This document shows positions 1 to 6,693 of a stretch of DNA of 6,693 nt, piece by piece (position 1 is the first letter of the stretch; the number at the start of each line of letters is the position of its first letter). Under the pieces are notes generated by a model. It saw only the letters and a list, made by a program, of their open reading frames with translations, was not told the origin of the DNA and ran no database searches. Origin of the DNA: JAYWIG01 sp043789035 (GTDB lineage: Bacteria > Pseudomonadota > Gammaproteobacteria > Burkholderiales > Burkholderiaceae_E). The position numbers were made by a program, and so were the translations under genes. The stretch is from the NCBI GenBank assembly GCA_043789035.1, contig JAYWIG010000323.1:1-6693 (forward strand), read 5' to 3'.

Positions 1-223
1 ATGATATTTGTCTTTTATTTTCATTATTTTGCTGTTGAGTTGGACTGTTTTTAACCCAATGACTCACCTAAAGGGATGAAATTTTCGCCTCATTCGAACG
101 AAACATCTCACTAGCATTCACAATGGTAAAAATAAGTCGAATGTACTTACAAGGCTTGGTAAACTGTTGAAGTCGTTTATGTGTTTTGTCAATAAAACTA
201 TATAAATCAATGGTCTGGGTTTT
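1..223. other. AT-rich intergenic region upstream of the PEP-CTERM gene
   Basis: I see no convincing gene here on either strand. The minus-strand open frames overlapping it have no family resemblance and run over the start of the neighbouring gene. The region holds short repeats that could be activator sites for the downstream sigma-54 promoter. CATTCGA (91-97) is inverted as TCGAATG (137-143). TAAGT (133-137) and ACTTA (145-149) flank 7 bases. AAGTCG occurs at 135-140 and again at 170-175. These sit about 55-135 bases before the promoter, a usual distance for enhancer-binding proteins. The repeats are short enough to be chance in AT-rich DNA. Confidence 0.35.
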
Positions 224-240
224 CTGGCACGCATTATGCT
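224..240 (+). promoter_or_regulatory. Predicted sigma-54 (RpoN) -24/-12 promoter
   Basis: The sequence CTGGCACGCATTATGCT matches the sigma-54 consensus YTGGCACG-N4-TTGCW with a single mismatch, A for the first T of TTGC. The invariant GG (226-227) and GC (238-239) are separated by exactly 10 bases, as the family requires. Transcription is expected to begin near 251, giving a leader of about 35 bases before the start codon at 286. The position and orientation fit the PEP-CTERM gene. Sigma-54 promoters need an NtrC-type AAA+ activator. In PEP-CTERM/exosortase bacteria a candidate is PrsR, paired with the kinase PrsK. Neither is encoded in this window. Confidence 0.8.
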
Positions 241-275
241 TATACACCTTGTAGATTCTTTTTTTAACACATTCC

Positions 276-279
276 GGAG
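276..279 (+). promoter_or_regulatory. Ribosome binding site of the PEP-CTERM gene
   Basis: GGAG lies 6 bases before the ATG at 286. It supports that start, which also gives a well-formed signal peptide. Confidence 0.7.
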
Positions 280-285
280 CTTTAG

Positions 286-864
286 ATGAAAACATTTCAG
301 CAAACCTTAGCAAGATTATTCATGGTGATCGGCGTTACCGCTGCAGCACTTATTGGTCATAGCAACGAGGCTCAAGCCGCATTAATTACTTGCGGCCCCG
401 TTCAAATTGATAACAGCGCACCTTGCCTAATTTCTGGTACCTATAACAACACGCTTGGCAATCCTGGCGGTTTCACTAGCGGCCCAACCACAGTTACTTT
501 AGGCGGATCGCTTGGCAATACGTCGCTTGCGACTTACAACGGTATCGCCCTTGGCTCTAGCCTTTGCGGCAACCCTTTCCAGACTGTTGGTACTTTCGGT
601 AGTACTTGCACAGGCTTAACTGCTGCAAATTCCTATTTGGTATTCTTGTTTGAAACGAGCGGTTCAACACGTCAGTTTGCCGTAGCCTCAGCCACTGGCG
701 CTTTGCTAACTGCGGGTATCCCATACCAAGAATCAACGTCTCAGGGCGTAGCCAAGTACGACATCTACGCAATCCCTAAGGCTAATGTTCCATTGCCTGC
801 AAGCTTTGCGCTTCTTGGTCTAGGTTTATTGGCTATGGGCATCCGCCGTAAGTTTTCTGCTTAA
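286..864 (+). CDS. Exported PEP-CTERM (VPLPAS-type) sorting domain protein
   Basis: This is a 192-residue secreted protein of unknown specific function. Residues 1-31 form a signal peptide: Lys2 and Arg10, a hydrophobic stretch around 11-24, and cleavage expected after AQA (29-31). The mature body (32-167) is rich in Gly, Thr and Ser, probably beta-structured, and has four cysteines (36, 47, 94, 108) that could form two disulfides. The last 25 residues are a typical PEP-CTERM anchor: VPLPAS (168-173), a hydrophobic helix rich in Leu and Gly, and a basic end containing IRRK. In this family an exosortase (EpsH type) recognises the tail in the inner membrane and processes it, and the proteins are often linked to exopolysaccharide, biofilm or floc formation. 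The motif is closer to the VPLPA variant than to classical VPEP. The gene stands alone, with a sigma-54 promoter before it and a hairpin terminator after it. The body matches no domain I recognise, so only the sorting class is assigned. Confidence 0.85.
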   Translation: MKTFQQTLARLFMVIGVTAAALIGHSNEAQAALITCGPVQIDNSAPCLISGTYNNTLGNPGGFTSGPTTVTLGGSLGNTSLATYNGIALGSSLCGNPFQTVGTFGSTCTGLTAANSYLVFLFETSGSTRQFAVASATGALLTAGIPYQESTSQGVAKYDIYAIPKANVPLPASFALLGLGLLAMGIRRKFSA

Positions 865-906
865 TTGTCAGATCCGCTGTTTTATAAGCAGCGAGCAGCA
901 AACATC

Positions 907-935
907 AAAAAGCCTCCACAAGTTGGAGGCTTTTT
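907..935. terminator. Bidirectional rho-independent terminator
   Basis: A perfect 12-bp stem pairs 907-918 (AAAAAGCCTCCA) with 924-935 (TGGAGGCTTTTT) around a 5-base loop. It ends in a run of T on both strands, so it can stop transcription from either side. It lies 42 bases after the stop of the PEP-CTERM gene (+) and 25 bases after the stop of the response regulator gene (-). It is a shared terminator for two convergent genes. Confidence 0.92.
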
Positions 936-960
936 GCTTTCTTGGGGGAATGGTCTACTT

Positions 961-1713
961 CTACGCGTGCTTATTATCTACACCGCGCTCGCCCCATCGG
1001 GTTTTGATCGATAACTTCTGCCGTGAGTTAACTTCAAACGAAGCGAGGATGAGCGAAACATGTGTTTTCACGGTGTTAATGCTCATGTTGAGTTGCCGGC
1101 AAATTTCTTTGTTACTCGCACCTTGGCAAAGTACATTAAACACTTCCCGTCGGCGAAGCGGCATGGTTTGGAGAATTTGGCTGATGTGGTCACTTTCGTC
1201 GTCATATGAGACTTCATCGCGCTGTAAAAAGTTTCCAGATGATTCGCGACCTACAAGCATTGACGAAGGCAAATAGATACCTCCATCAATCATGAGATAA
1301 ATCGCATCAGCAACAATATTAGGTGGCGTTGATTTTGGAATAAAACCCGCAGCGCCTAGTCGAATCGCCTGCTCAATCAACCTAGGTTCGTCGCGACCTG
1401 AATAAATAGCAATCTTTAGCTTAGGGTACTTTTTGCTGAGCCCTTGGAATGCGGCCAGGCCTTCGTAACCGGGCATTGTTAAATCAAGAAGCGCTAGATA
1501 AGTTGAATCATCCGATTGCGCCAGTAGTTCTAATGCTTCCTCCAACGAACTCGCAAATGAGAAGTTCAGCTTTCTTTGGCGTTCGGCAAACAACCATTGC
1601 AGGCCTCTTGCCATCATCGGATGGTCGTCAATTAGTAACAGGTTAAAGATCGAAGGGGGAGCGATATTTTGCTCCATACAGATTGCCCAATATGGCGGCT
1701 CAGTCATGTTCAC
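961..1713 (-). CDS. NarL/FixJ-family (LuxR-type) response regulator
   Basis: This 250-residue two-component DNA-binding regulator has a receiver domain at about 23-142. It shows the acidic pair D29-D30, the phosphoacceptor D77 in LALLDLTMPG, S105 at the Thr/Ser switch position and the conserved K127 in GFIPKS. A linker leads to a LuxR/GerE helix-turn-helix at about 184-235, with NKEICRQLNMSINTVKTHVS as the core. All key residues are present, so phosphorylation-controlled DNA binding is expected. The start is uncertain. The longest reading begins at a GTG at 1713 with a weak GAAAGA upstream. An ATG at 1707 and another at 1677 are alternatives, the last leaving only about 10 residues before the receiver domain. 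The gene follows tadD on the same strand after 97 bases, so it may belong to the Tad operon or be its regulator. No partner kinase is visible here. It lacks an AAA+ domain, so it cannot itself activate the sigma-54 promoter at 224. Confidence 0.9.
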   Translation of the reverse strand: MNMTEPPYWAICMEQNIAPPSIFNLLLIDDHPMMARGLQWLFAERQRKLNFSFASSLEEALELLAQSDDSTYLALLDLTMPGYEGLAAFQGLSKKYPKLKIAIYSGRDEPRLIEQAIRLGAAGFIPKSTPPNIVADAIYLMIDGGIYLPSSMLVGRESSGNFLQRDEVSYDDESDHISQILQTMPLRRREVFNVLCQGASNKEICRQLNMSINTVKTHVSLILASFEVNSRQKLSIKTRWGERGVDNKHA

Positions 1714-1775
1714 ACTAGTCTTTCGGGTCTACTTCTTTACGCATCCCGATCTTGATAGAAATAAATATAATTTAC

Positions 1776-1793
1776 ATCATCAAATTTAATGAT
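1776..1793. promoter_or_regulatory. Imperfect palindrome in the gap before the response regulator gene
   Basis: ATCATCAAATTTAATGAT is an 18-base palindrome with one mismatched pair, C1781 against A1788, centred on AAATTT. It lies in the 97-base AT-rich gap (1714-1810) between the tadD stop and the regulator's start. It has no GC-rich stem or T-tract, so it is not a terminator. It could be an operator, perhaps autoregulatory, because LuxR-type regulators often bind dimeric sites. No good sigma-70 promoter can be assigned in this gap; only weak -35-like hexamers such as TTGATG appear on the minus strand. Chance in AT-rich DNA is a real alternative. Confidence 0.3.
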
Positions 1794-1810
1794 AAGTGCG
1801 AAAAAATAAC

Positions 1811-3112
1811 TTAACCTACGACTTTTTTGCTCGATGCTTTGGGCTGAACCCAATCGCGACCAATTAAAATCAGCACCTCAGCATTGCGGCTAAGAGAACT
1901 CACTTGTCTCAATGTTATTGCTTTCGGTTGGGCCAATTCGTTTCTTAATCGCATGGCAGCCTTTTCACGGCCTTTGACGTATAAGATAACCGTTCGCTCT
2001 TGCGAAAAGTTCTTATGGTCAACGCAGTCTTGGGCCTTCCAACCGCGAGAGGTCAAGGCCTTGGCTTCACGACAGGCAAGGCCAGACTTGCCAACGCCGT
2101 TTGAAATTAGTACTTTGAGAGATTTTGAATTGGCTGGTTGAATTGACTCCCTACGCACAACGTTAATCACGGGTGGTTTAGAGGGCTTTTGATCAGCGAG
2201 CGCAATTTGACTTGCTGCTTTATCGCGGGCTGCAAGAATTTCCGTCATACCGCGACGTGCATCCTGATTAAGGGCATCAATTTTCAAAGCATCTTTGAAG
2301 GCTGCCATTGCTTTTGTCGAATCGCCAGCAATTAGCAAGTTTTTACCTTGATTGGCCATTGACTGGGCATCCGCTTTGAGCTCTACCAAGTCTGGATAAT
2401 TCAGGTTGACAATATAGGTGTCAGTCTTCGATTCGATCACTTTTTCAGTAGCGGCAGCAATTGAATTTGAATACTGCAAGTTAAGCACAGATGTCGCTGG
2501 AATTTCTTTGACTGAGTCACTGCTTGTTGATGCAGTTTTTGGCTGCCCACCTACTGGCGAAACCTCTACGACCTTAGTCTTAACGCTCGAATAATTAGCC
2601 AAGCGATCTTTCCAATAGTCGGCACGCACCGTTCCGACGCTGCCCAATACGGCAATCCAATGGGAACGTGCAACGCTGTTGTTCGGCTCTAGCCCTAATG
2701 CGGTCATTAGATTTTGCGCGGCTAGTTCAGAACGCCCCAAACGAGATTGAGCGTAGCCCAAATTACTAAAAATATGGGCGGCATCTGGCGCCAGTTTTAT
2801 GGCAGTCTCAAAAGCCTCAACCGCTGCCTCGTGATGGCCAAGCGCGAAATGTGCACTGCCTTTTGCGTTAAGTAATTCAACATTGTTTGGGTCTTTTTGG
2901 AGCGCCGAATTAAAAGCGTTCAAAGCCATGAGAGACTGGCCGCGCTGCAAAAGTGCTTTGCCATTAGCATACTCATCTAACGGCGACGGCGATGCGAAAA
3001 CAGCAAGCTGTTGGGTGGTGTTTTCAGAGACGGGTTTTAAGCCTGTTGAGCATCCATTTCCAAGCCCAGCACATATCAGTGCCAAATAACTTAATCGATT
3101 TACGCGAATCAT
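1811..3112 (-). CDS. tadD: TadD-like TPR lipoprotein with C-terminal LytR_C domain
   Basis: This is a 433-residue predicted exported protein of the Tad pilus locus. Residues 1-20 resemble a lipoprotein signal peptide followed by Cys21 (GLGNGCSTG). The lipobox is atypical because Asn19 stands at -2 and Gly18 at -3. Three tetratricopeptide repeats follow at about 47-76, 78-110 and 112-145, then a low-complexity linker (about 175-240), a fourth TPR-like pair of helices (about 247-285) and a second linker. Residues about 331-419 match the LytR_C fold: SLKVLISNGVGKSGLA at its start and VLILIGRDW at its end. Two cysteines, 347 and 363, lie in this domain. TadD proteins of other Tad systems are TPR lipoproteins thought to assist the outer-membrane secretin; that role is inferred here. 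The start is supported by GGGAG (3120-3124) 7 bases upstream. The gene begins 16 bases after the tadC stop, which indicates co-transcription. Confidence 0.85.
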   Translation of the reverse strand: MIRVNRLSYLALICAGLGNGCSTGLKPVSENTTQQLAVFASPSPLDEYANGKALLQRGQSLMALNAFNSALQKDPNNVELLNAKGSAHFALGHHEAAVEAFETAIKLAPDAAHIFSNLGYAQSRLGRSELAAQNLMTALGLEPNNSVARSHWIAVLGSVGTVRADYWKDRLANYSSVKTKVVEVSPVGGQPKTASTSSDSVKEIPATSVLNLQYSNSIAAATEKVIESKTDTYIVNLNYPDLVELKADAQSMANQGKNLLIAGDSTKAMAAFKDALKIDALNQDARRGMTEILAARDKAASQIALADQKPSKPPVINVVRRESIQPANSKSLKVLISNGVGKSGLACREAKALTSRGWKAQDCVDHKNFSQERTVILYVKGREKAAMRLRNELAQPKAITLRQVSSLSRNAEVLILIGRDWVQPKASSKKVVG

Positions 3113-3128
3113 GAGTTAACTCCCAAAA

Positions 3129-4085
3129 TTAACCACCAAACATGGTTGGCAGCGATTTGACGATACGAATCATCGCCGGGCCCGCCACCACAATCAGGAT
3201 TGACGGAAAAATAAAAAGAATTAAAGGAAACAAAAGTTTGAGGGCGATTTTGGCGGCAGCCTCTTCCGCACGCTGCTGGCGCTTTGTTCGCAACATATCG
3301 GAATGAACACGCAGCGCTTGTCCAACTGATGTACCAAACTTATCCGATTGGATCAACATGGCAACTAATGTATCAACATCATCCACTCCAGTTCGTGTCG
3401 AAAGATTGCGAAGTGCACGCTCCTTTCCGGCTCCAGCCCGCATCTCAAGCGTCACCAAACCAAGTTCTTCGGCTAAGACTTCACTCTTTAAACGGATCTC
3501 TCGAGACACCCGATCAATCGCCGAATCAAGACTGGAGCCTGATTCCACGCAGATCGTCAATAAATCAAGAGCATCAGGGAAGTTTTCAAGAATGTCGAGT
3601 TTCCGAGCTTCCGTTCTACGTCGCAAAATATAGTTGGGCAAGTAAAAGCCAAGAGCAAGTGCAAGCACTAGAAATAAGAAAAATTGCGATCCAACCATTG
3701 GTGATGCTGCAACCTGATTCAGGCCCCAGAAGATTGCTGGCAGTAACACAGATAGGCCAGTTTTTAGCCCGAAAAAAATCATCGGGATATTTTCATTGCG
3801 CAAGCCCGCTTGCACAAATTTACGACGTAATTCCGAGGTGTGCCAGTCATCGTTTGGCACCGAAAGCTTGGCCAGCGGCGCTGCCGCTCGGGCCACTGTT
3901 TTTACCCACGCTTCGCGCTGTAGTCCGCCATCGTCATTTGAAGTTTCGACAGACGGAGCCACCATGAGCTTATCAAGACGCTTACCTGCTTGGCCGCGTT
4001 GCGATAGATAAATCAACCCATACATCAAAAGGGCGACCGCGATAAACACCAAAAAGACTACAAGAAATTGATCGAGACTTAACAT
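3129..4085 (-). CDS. tadC: Tad pilus inner-membrane platform protein TadC (GspF family)
   Basis: This 318-residue membrane protein is one of the two GspF/PilC-like platform subunits of the Tad pilus. It is expected to couple ATP hydrolysis by CpaF to pilin insertion. Membrane segments are visible at about 5-27, 100-122, 132-152 and 280-304. The GspF domain (about 165-295) carries the family pattern ENFPDALDLLTICVESGSSL, then LEMRAGAGKERALRNL, and SDKFGTSVGQALRVHSDMLR before the last helix. The ending AAKIALKLLFPLILFIFPS is typical of TadC rather than TadB. The length is normal for the family and no damage is seen. The ATG at 4085 lies 18 bases after the tadB stop, with only a weak CAGG ribosome site, so its translation may depend on coupling to tadB. 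Confidence 0.93.
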   Translation of the reverse strand: MLSLDQFLVVFLVFIAVALLMYGLIYLSQRGQAGKRLDKLMVAPSVETSNDDGGLQREAWVKTVARAAAPLAKLSVPNDDWHTSELRRKFVQAGLRNENIPMIFFGLKTGLSVLLPAIFWGLNQVAASPMVGSQFFLFLVLALALGFYLPNYILRRRTEARKLDILENFPDALDLLTICVESGSSLDSAIDRVSREIRLKSEVLAEELGLVTLEMRAGAGKERALRNLSTRTGVDDVDTLVAMLIQSDKFGTSVGQALRVHSDMLRTKRQQRAEEAAAKIALKLLFPLILFIFPSILIVVAGPAMIRIVKSLPTMFGG

Positions 4086-4103
4086 AGTTTTGCCTGCGTT
4101 CGG

Positions 4104-5081
4104 TTAAACCCGAATCCGAATAATGCTGCGTATCCAGACAGTGCCTAAAAACATAAAAAAAAGCGTACCGTAAATTAGCCGCAATCCGGTTTCATCTTTC
4201 CAAAGAATGGAAGTTAGTTCAGGGTCGACAAGATATAAAAGTGCAAGCGTGCCAAAAGGTAATAGTGTCAAAATGAGTGCAGAAAAGCGGCCCTCTGCCG
4301 ACAAGGTTCTTACCCTTCCAAAAAGCTTTAATCGATCCCTGATGATTTTGCTGATGTTCTCCAAAACTTCAGACAAATTTCCGCCAGTTTCACGCTGGAT
4401 TAGCACTGCGATAACAAAAAATCTAAGGTCAGTTATCGGTACACGCTTAGCTAGATTTTGTAGGGCGTTTTGCACATTCACACCGAAATTAATCTCATCA
4501 AAGGTATACCGAAATTCACTGCCAACAGGTTCTGGCATTTCTTGCCCAACCATTTGAATAGCGCTGGGAAATGCATGCCCTGCACGCAAGCCCCGCCCAA
4601 TAAGATCCATAGCCTCGGGTAATAAGGTTTCAAATCGAGTCATTCGGCGGTTTCGCATCCATAAAACAATTTGGATGGGAATTACGGCCAGAACTAAAGC
4701 TACTACGAGTGCAATATGCCACGGTGCTCTTGCTGTCAAAAAACCAAGGAAACCGACAGCAAAAAGTCCTATGGAAATACTTAATAATGTCGTCACTGAT
4801 AGTGCTAAGCCACTTTGTACGAGCATCCTATCGAAGCTGGCAATTCGCGGCGTTTGCAATAGCCATTTGCTAATTCCGGTACTGTTATTTAGTAAGCGTT
4901 GTTTGAATAGCTTCGCGCTCTCGGAGTCGATAGACCCGCCTGCCGACATATTTTGCAAGCGTCTCGAAATTTTTCGAGCTTCTGGGCCGCGAGCTGAATT
5001 CCACCAAAGATATAAACCTTCTATTCCGAGGAAAACCGCAATGAAAAGAAGGACTGAAATTGCAATAAACGTGTTGTTCAC
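4104..5081 (-). CDS. tadB: Tad pilus inner-membrane platform protein TadB (GspF family)
   Basis: This 325-residue membrane protein is the partner of TadC in the Tad assembly platform. An N-terminal helix (about 5-25) is followed by a cytosolic stretch, two helices (about 94-115 and 121-141), a GspF domain (about 150-265) and two more helices (about 266-285 and 300-320). Family signatures are LLPEAMDLIGRGLRAGHAF, FDEINFGVNVQNALQNLAKR and VLIQRETGGNLSEVLENIS, the last being highly characteristic of TadB. The start is a GTG, chosen because a perfect AGGAGG lies 4 bases upstream and the resulting N-terminus gives the expected first membrane helix. It begins 8 bases after the cpaF stop, with the ribosome site overlapping that stop codon. 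Confidence 0.94.
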   Translation of the reverse strand: MNNTFIAISVLLFIAVFLGIEGLYLWWNSARGPEARKISRRLQNMSAGGSIDSESAKLFKQRLLNNSTGISKWLLQTPRIASFDRMLVQSGLALSVTTLLSISIGLFAVGFLGFLTARAPWHIALVVALVLAVIPIQIVLWMRNRRMTRFETLLPEAMDLIGRGLRAGHAFPSAIQMVGQEMPEPVGSEFRYTFDEINFGVNVQNALQNLAKRVPITDLRFFVIAVLIQRETGGNLSEVLENISKIIRDRLKLFGRVRTLSAEGRFSALILTLLPFGTLALLYLVDPELTSILWKDETGLRLIYGTLFFMFLGTVWIRSIIRIRV

Positions 5082-5085
5082 AATG

Positions 5086-5089
5086 CCTC

Positions 5090-5091
<2 letters not shown>
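5086..5091 (-). promoter_or_regulatory. Perfect Shine-Dalgarno site deciding the GTG start of tadB
   Basis: On the minus strand AGGAGG lies 4 bases before the GTG at 5081 and overlaps the TAG stop codon of cpaF (5090-5092). It supports the GTG start and suggests that ribosomes finishing cpaF reinitiate on tadB. Confidence 0.8.
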
Positions 5092-6445
<1,354 letters not shown>

Positions 6446-6448
6446 GCT

Positions 6449-6693
6449 TTACTCCTGAGCCTTTGTAGTGCGTTTGAGTAGCCTATCAATCCAACGACCG
6501 GCTACGGGAGTTCCTTCGTCGCCCTGAATTTGCTTAGCAAACTCTATCAAGGCTTTTGAGACCGGGCTATTTCGATGCAGCTTCAATATTGGCACCCCTT
6601 GATTTACCGATTCCGAAACACTGCGATAGTGATTCGGAATTGATCTGTAAATTTTTGATGAAAGCGCTTGTTCTAGATCTGTCGGCGTAAGGC
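6449..6693 (-). CDS. TadZ/CpaE-like pilus localisation ATPase, C-terminal part (cut by window edge)
   Basis: Only the last 80 or so codons are present, ending in a TAA stop at 6449-6451. The readable protein runs from about LTPTDLEQAL to a final KRTTKAQE. It contains IPNHYRSVSESVNQGVPIL, which resembles the C-terminal region of CpaE/TadZ proteins, atypical MinD/ParA-like ATPases that place the Tad machine, often at a cell pole. The Walker motifs and any receiver-like N-terminal domain would lie beyond the right edge, so activity cannot be judged. The position directly before cpaF is the standard place for this gene in Tad loci and strengthens the call. The final codons contain the ribosome site of cpaF. 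Confidence 0.8.
   Translation of the reverse strand, partial: LTPTDLEQALSSKIYRSIPNHYRSVSESVNQGVPILKLHRNSPVSKALIEFAKQIQGDEGTPVAGRWIDRLLKRTTKAQE

Noticed and set aside
1..54. Short plus-strand frame at the left edge starting with ATG, 17 codons, hydrophobic
   Set aside because: It is too short, AT-rich and at the window edge, with no visible ribosome site. It could be the tail of a gene further left but cannot be supported.
167..207. Sigma-70-like hexamers (TTGAAG at 167, TTGTCA at 186, TATAAA at 201)
   Set aside because: No pair has proper spacing with a good -10 match. The sigma-54 site nearby is far better.
68..313. Minus-strand open frames of 81 and 61 codons upstream of the PEP-CTERM gene
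   Set aside because: They overlap the ribosome site and start of a well-supported gene and the sigma-54 promoter, and their translations show no family features.
923..1276. 117-codon plus-strand frame after the terminator
   Set aside because: It begins inside the terminator hairpin and lies opposite the conserved helix-turn-helix region of the response regulator.
961..1713. Idea that this response regulator drives the sigma-54 promoter of the PEP-CTERM gene
   Set aside because: It has only a receiver and a LuxR-type DNA-binding domain. Sigma-54 activation requires an AAA+ domain, which is absent.
3284..3967. 227-codon plus-strand frame opposite tadC
   Set aside because: It is antisense to a complete, conserved gene with clear membrane and GspF signatures. 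Its translation looks like a non-coding reading, with no domain or signal.

Overview
The window looks like chromosomal DNA from a Gram-negative proteobacterium, most likely a betaproteobacterium (inference). Base composition is moderate, at an estimated 45-48% GC. The evidence is a Tad (tight adherence, type IVc) pilus gene set, a secreted protein with a PEP-CTERM-type sorting tail, and a -24/-12 (sigma-54) promoter, a combination common in Burkholderiales and relatives. The genus cannot be named from this sequence.

Layout, left to right. Positions 1-285 carry no convincing gene but contain a near-consensus sigma-54 promoter (224-240) with short repeats upstream. This promoter drives a 192-residue exported protein (286-864, + strand) that ends in a VPLPAS-type PEP-CTERM anchor. 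A strong bidirectional hairpin terminator (907-935) separates it from everything to its right, which lies on the minus strand. Read in the direction of transcription (right to left), those genes are: the C-terminal end of a TadZ/CpaE-like ATPase (6449-6693, cut by the window edge), the secretion ATPase CpaF/TadA (5090-6445), the inner-membrane platform proteins TadB (4104-5081) and TadC (3129-4085), a TPR lipoprotein-like TadD with a LytR_C domain (1811-3112), and, after a 97-base AT-rich gap, a NarL/FixJ-type response regulator (961-1713).

How they work together. CpaF powers pilus assembly, TadB and TadC form the membrane platform it acts on, TadZ/CpaE positions the machine, and the TadD-like protein is expected to help at the outer membrane. 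Spacings of 3, 8, 18 and 16 bases, with Shine-Dalgarno sites overlapping or touching upstream stop codons, indicate one translationally coupled operon. The response regulator may be co-transcribed, or may have its own promoter in the gap. The PEP-CTERM gene is convergent and separately controlled. Its sigma-54 promoter suggests regulation by an NtrC-type activator such as PrsR, encoded elsewhere, and its product needs an exosortase, also not encoded here.

Nothing in the window looks like a wholly new system. The most interesting points are the sigma-54 promoter on the PEP-CTERM gene, the TPR-LytR_C architecture with an atypical lipobox, and the regulator at the end of a tad operon with an imperfect palindrome in front of it. 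No tRNA, rRNA, insertion sequence or CRISPR array was seen.
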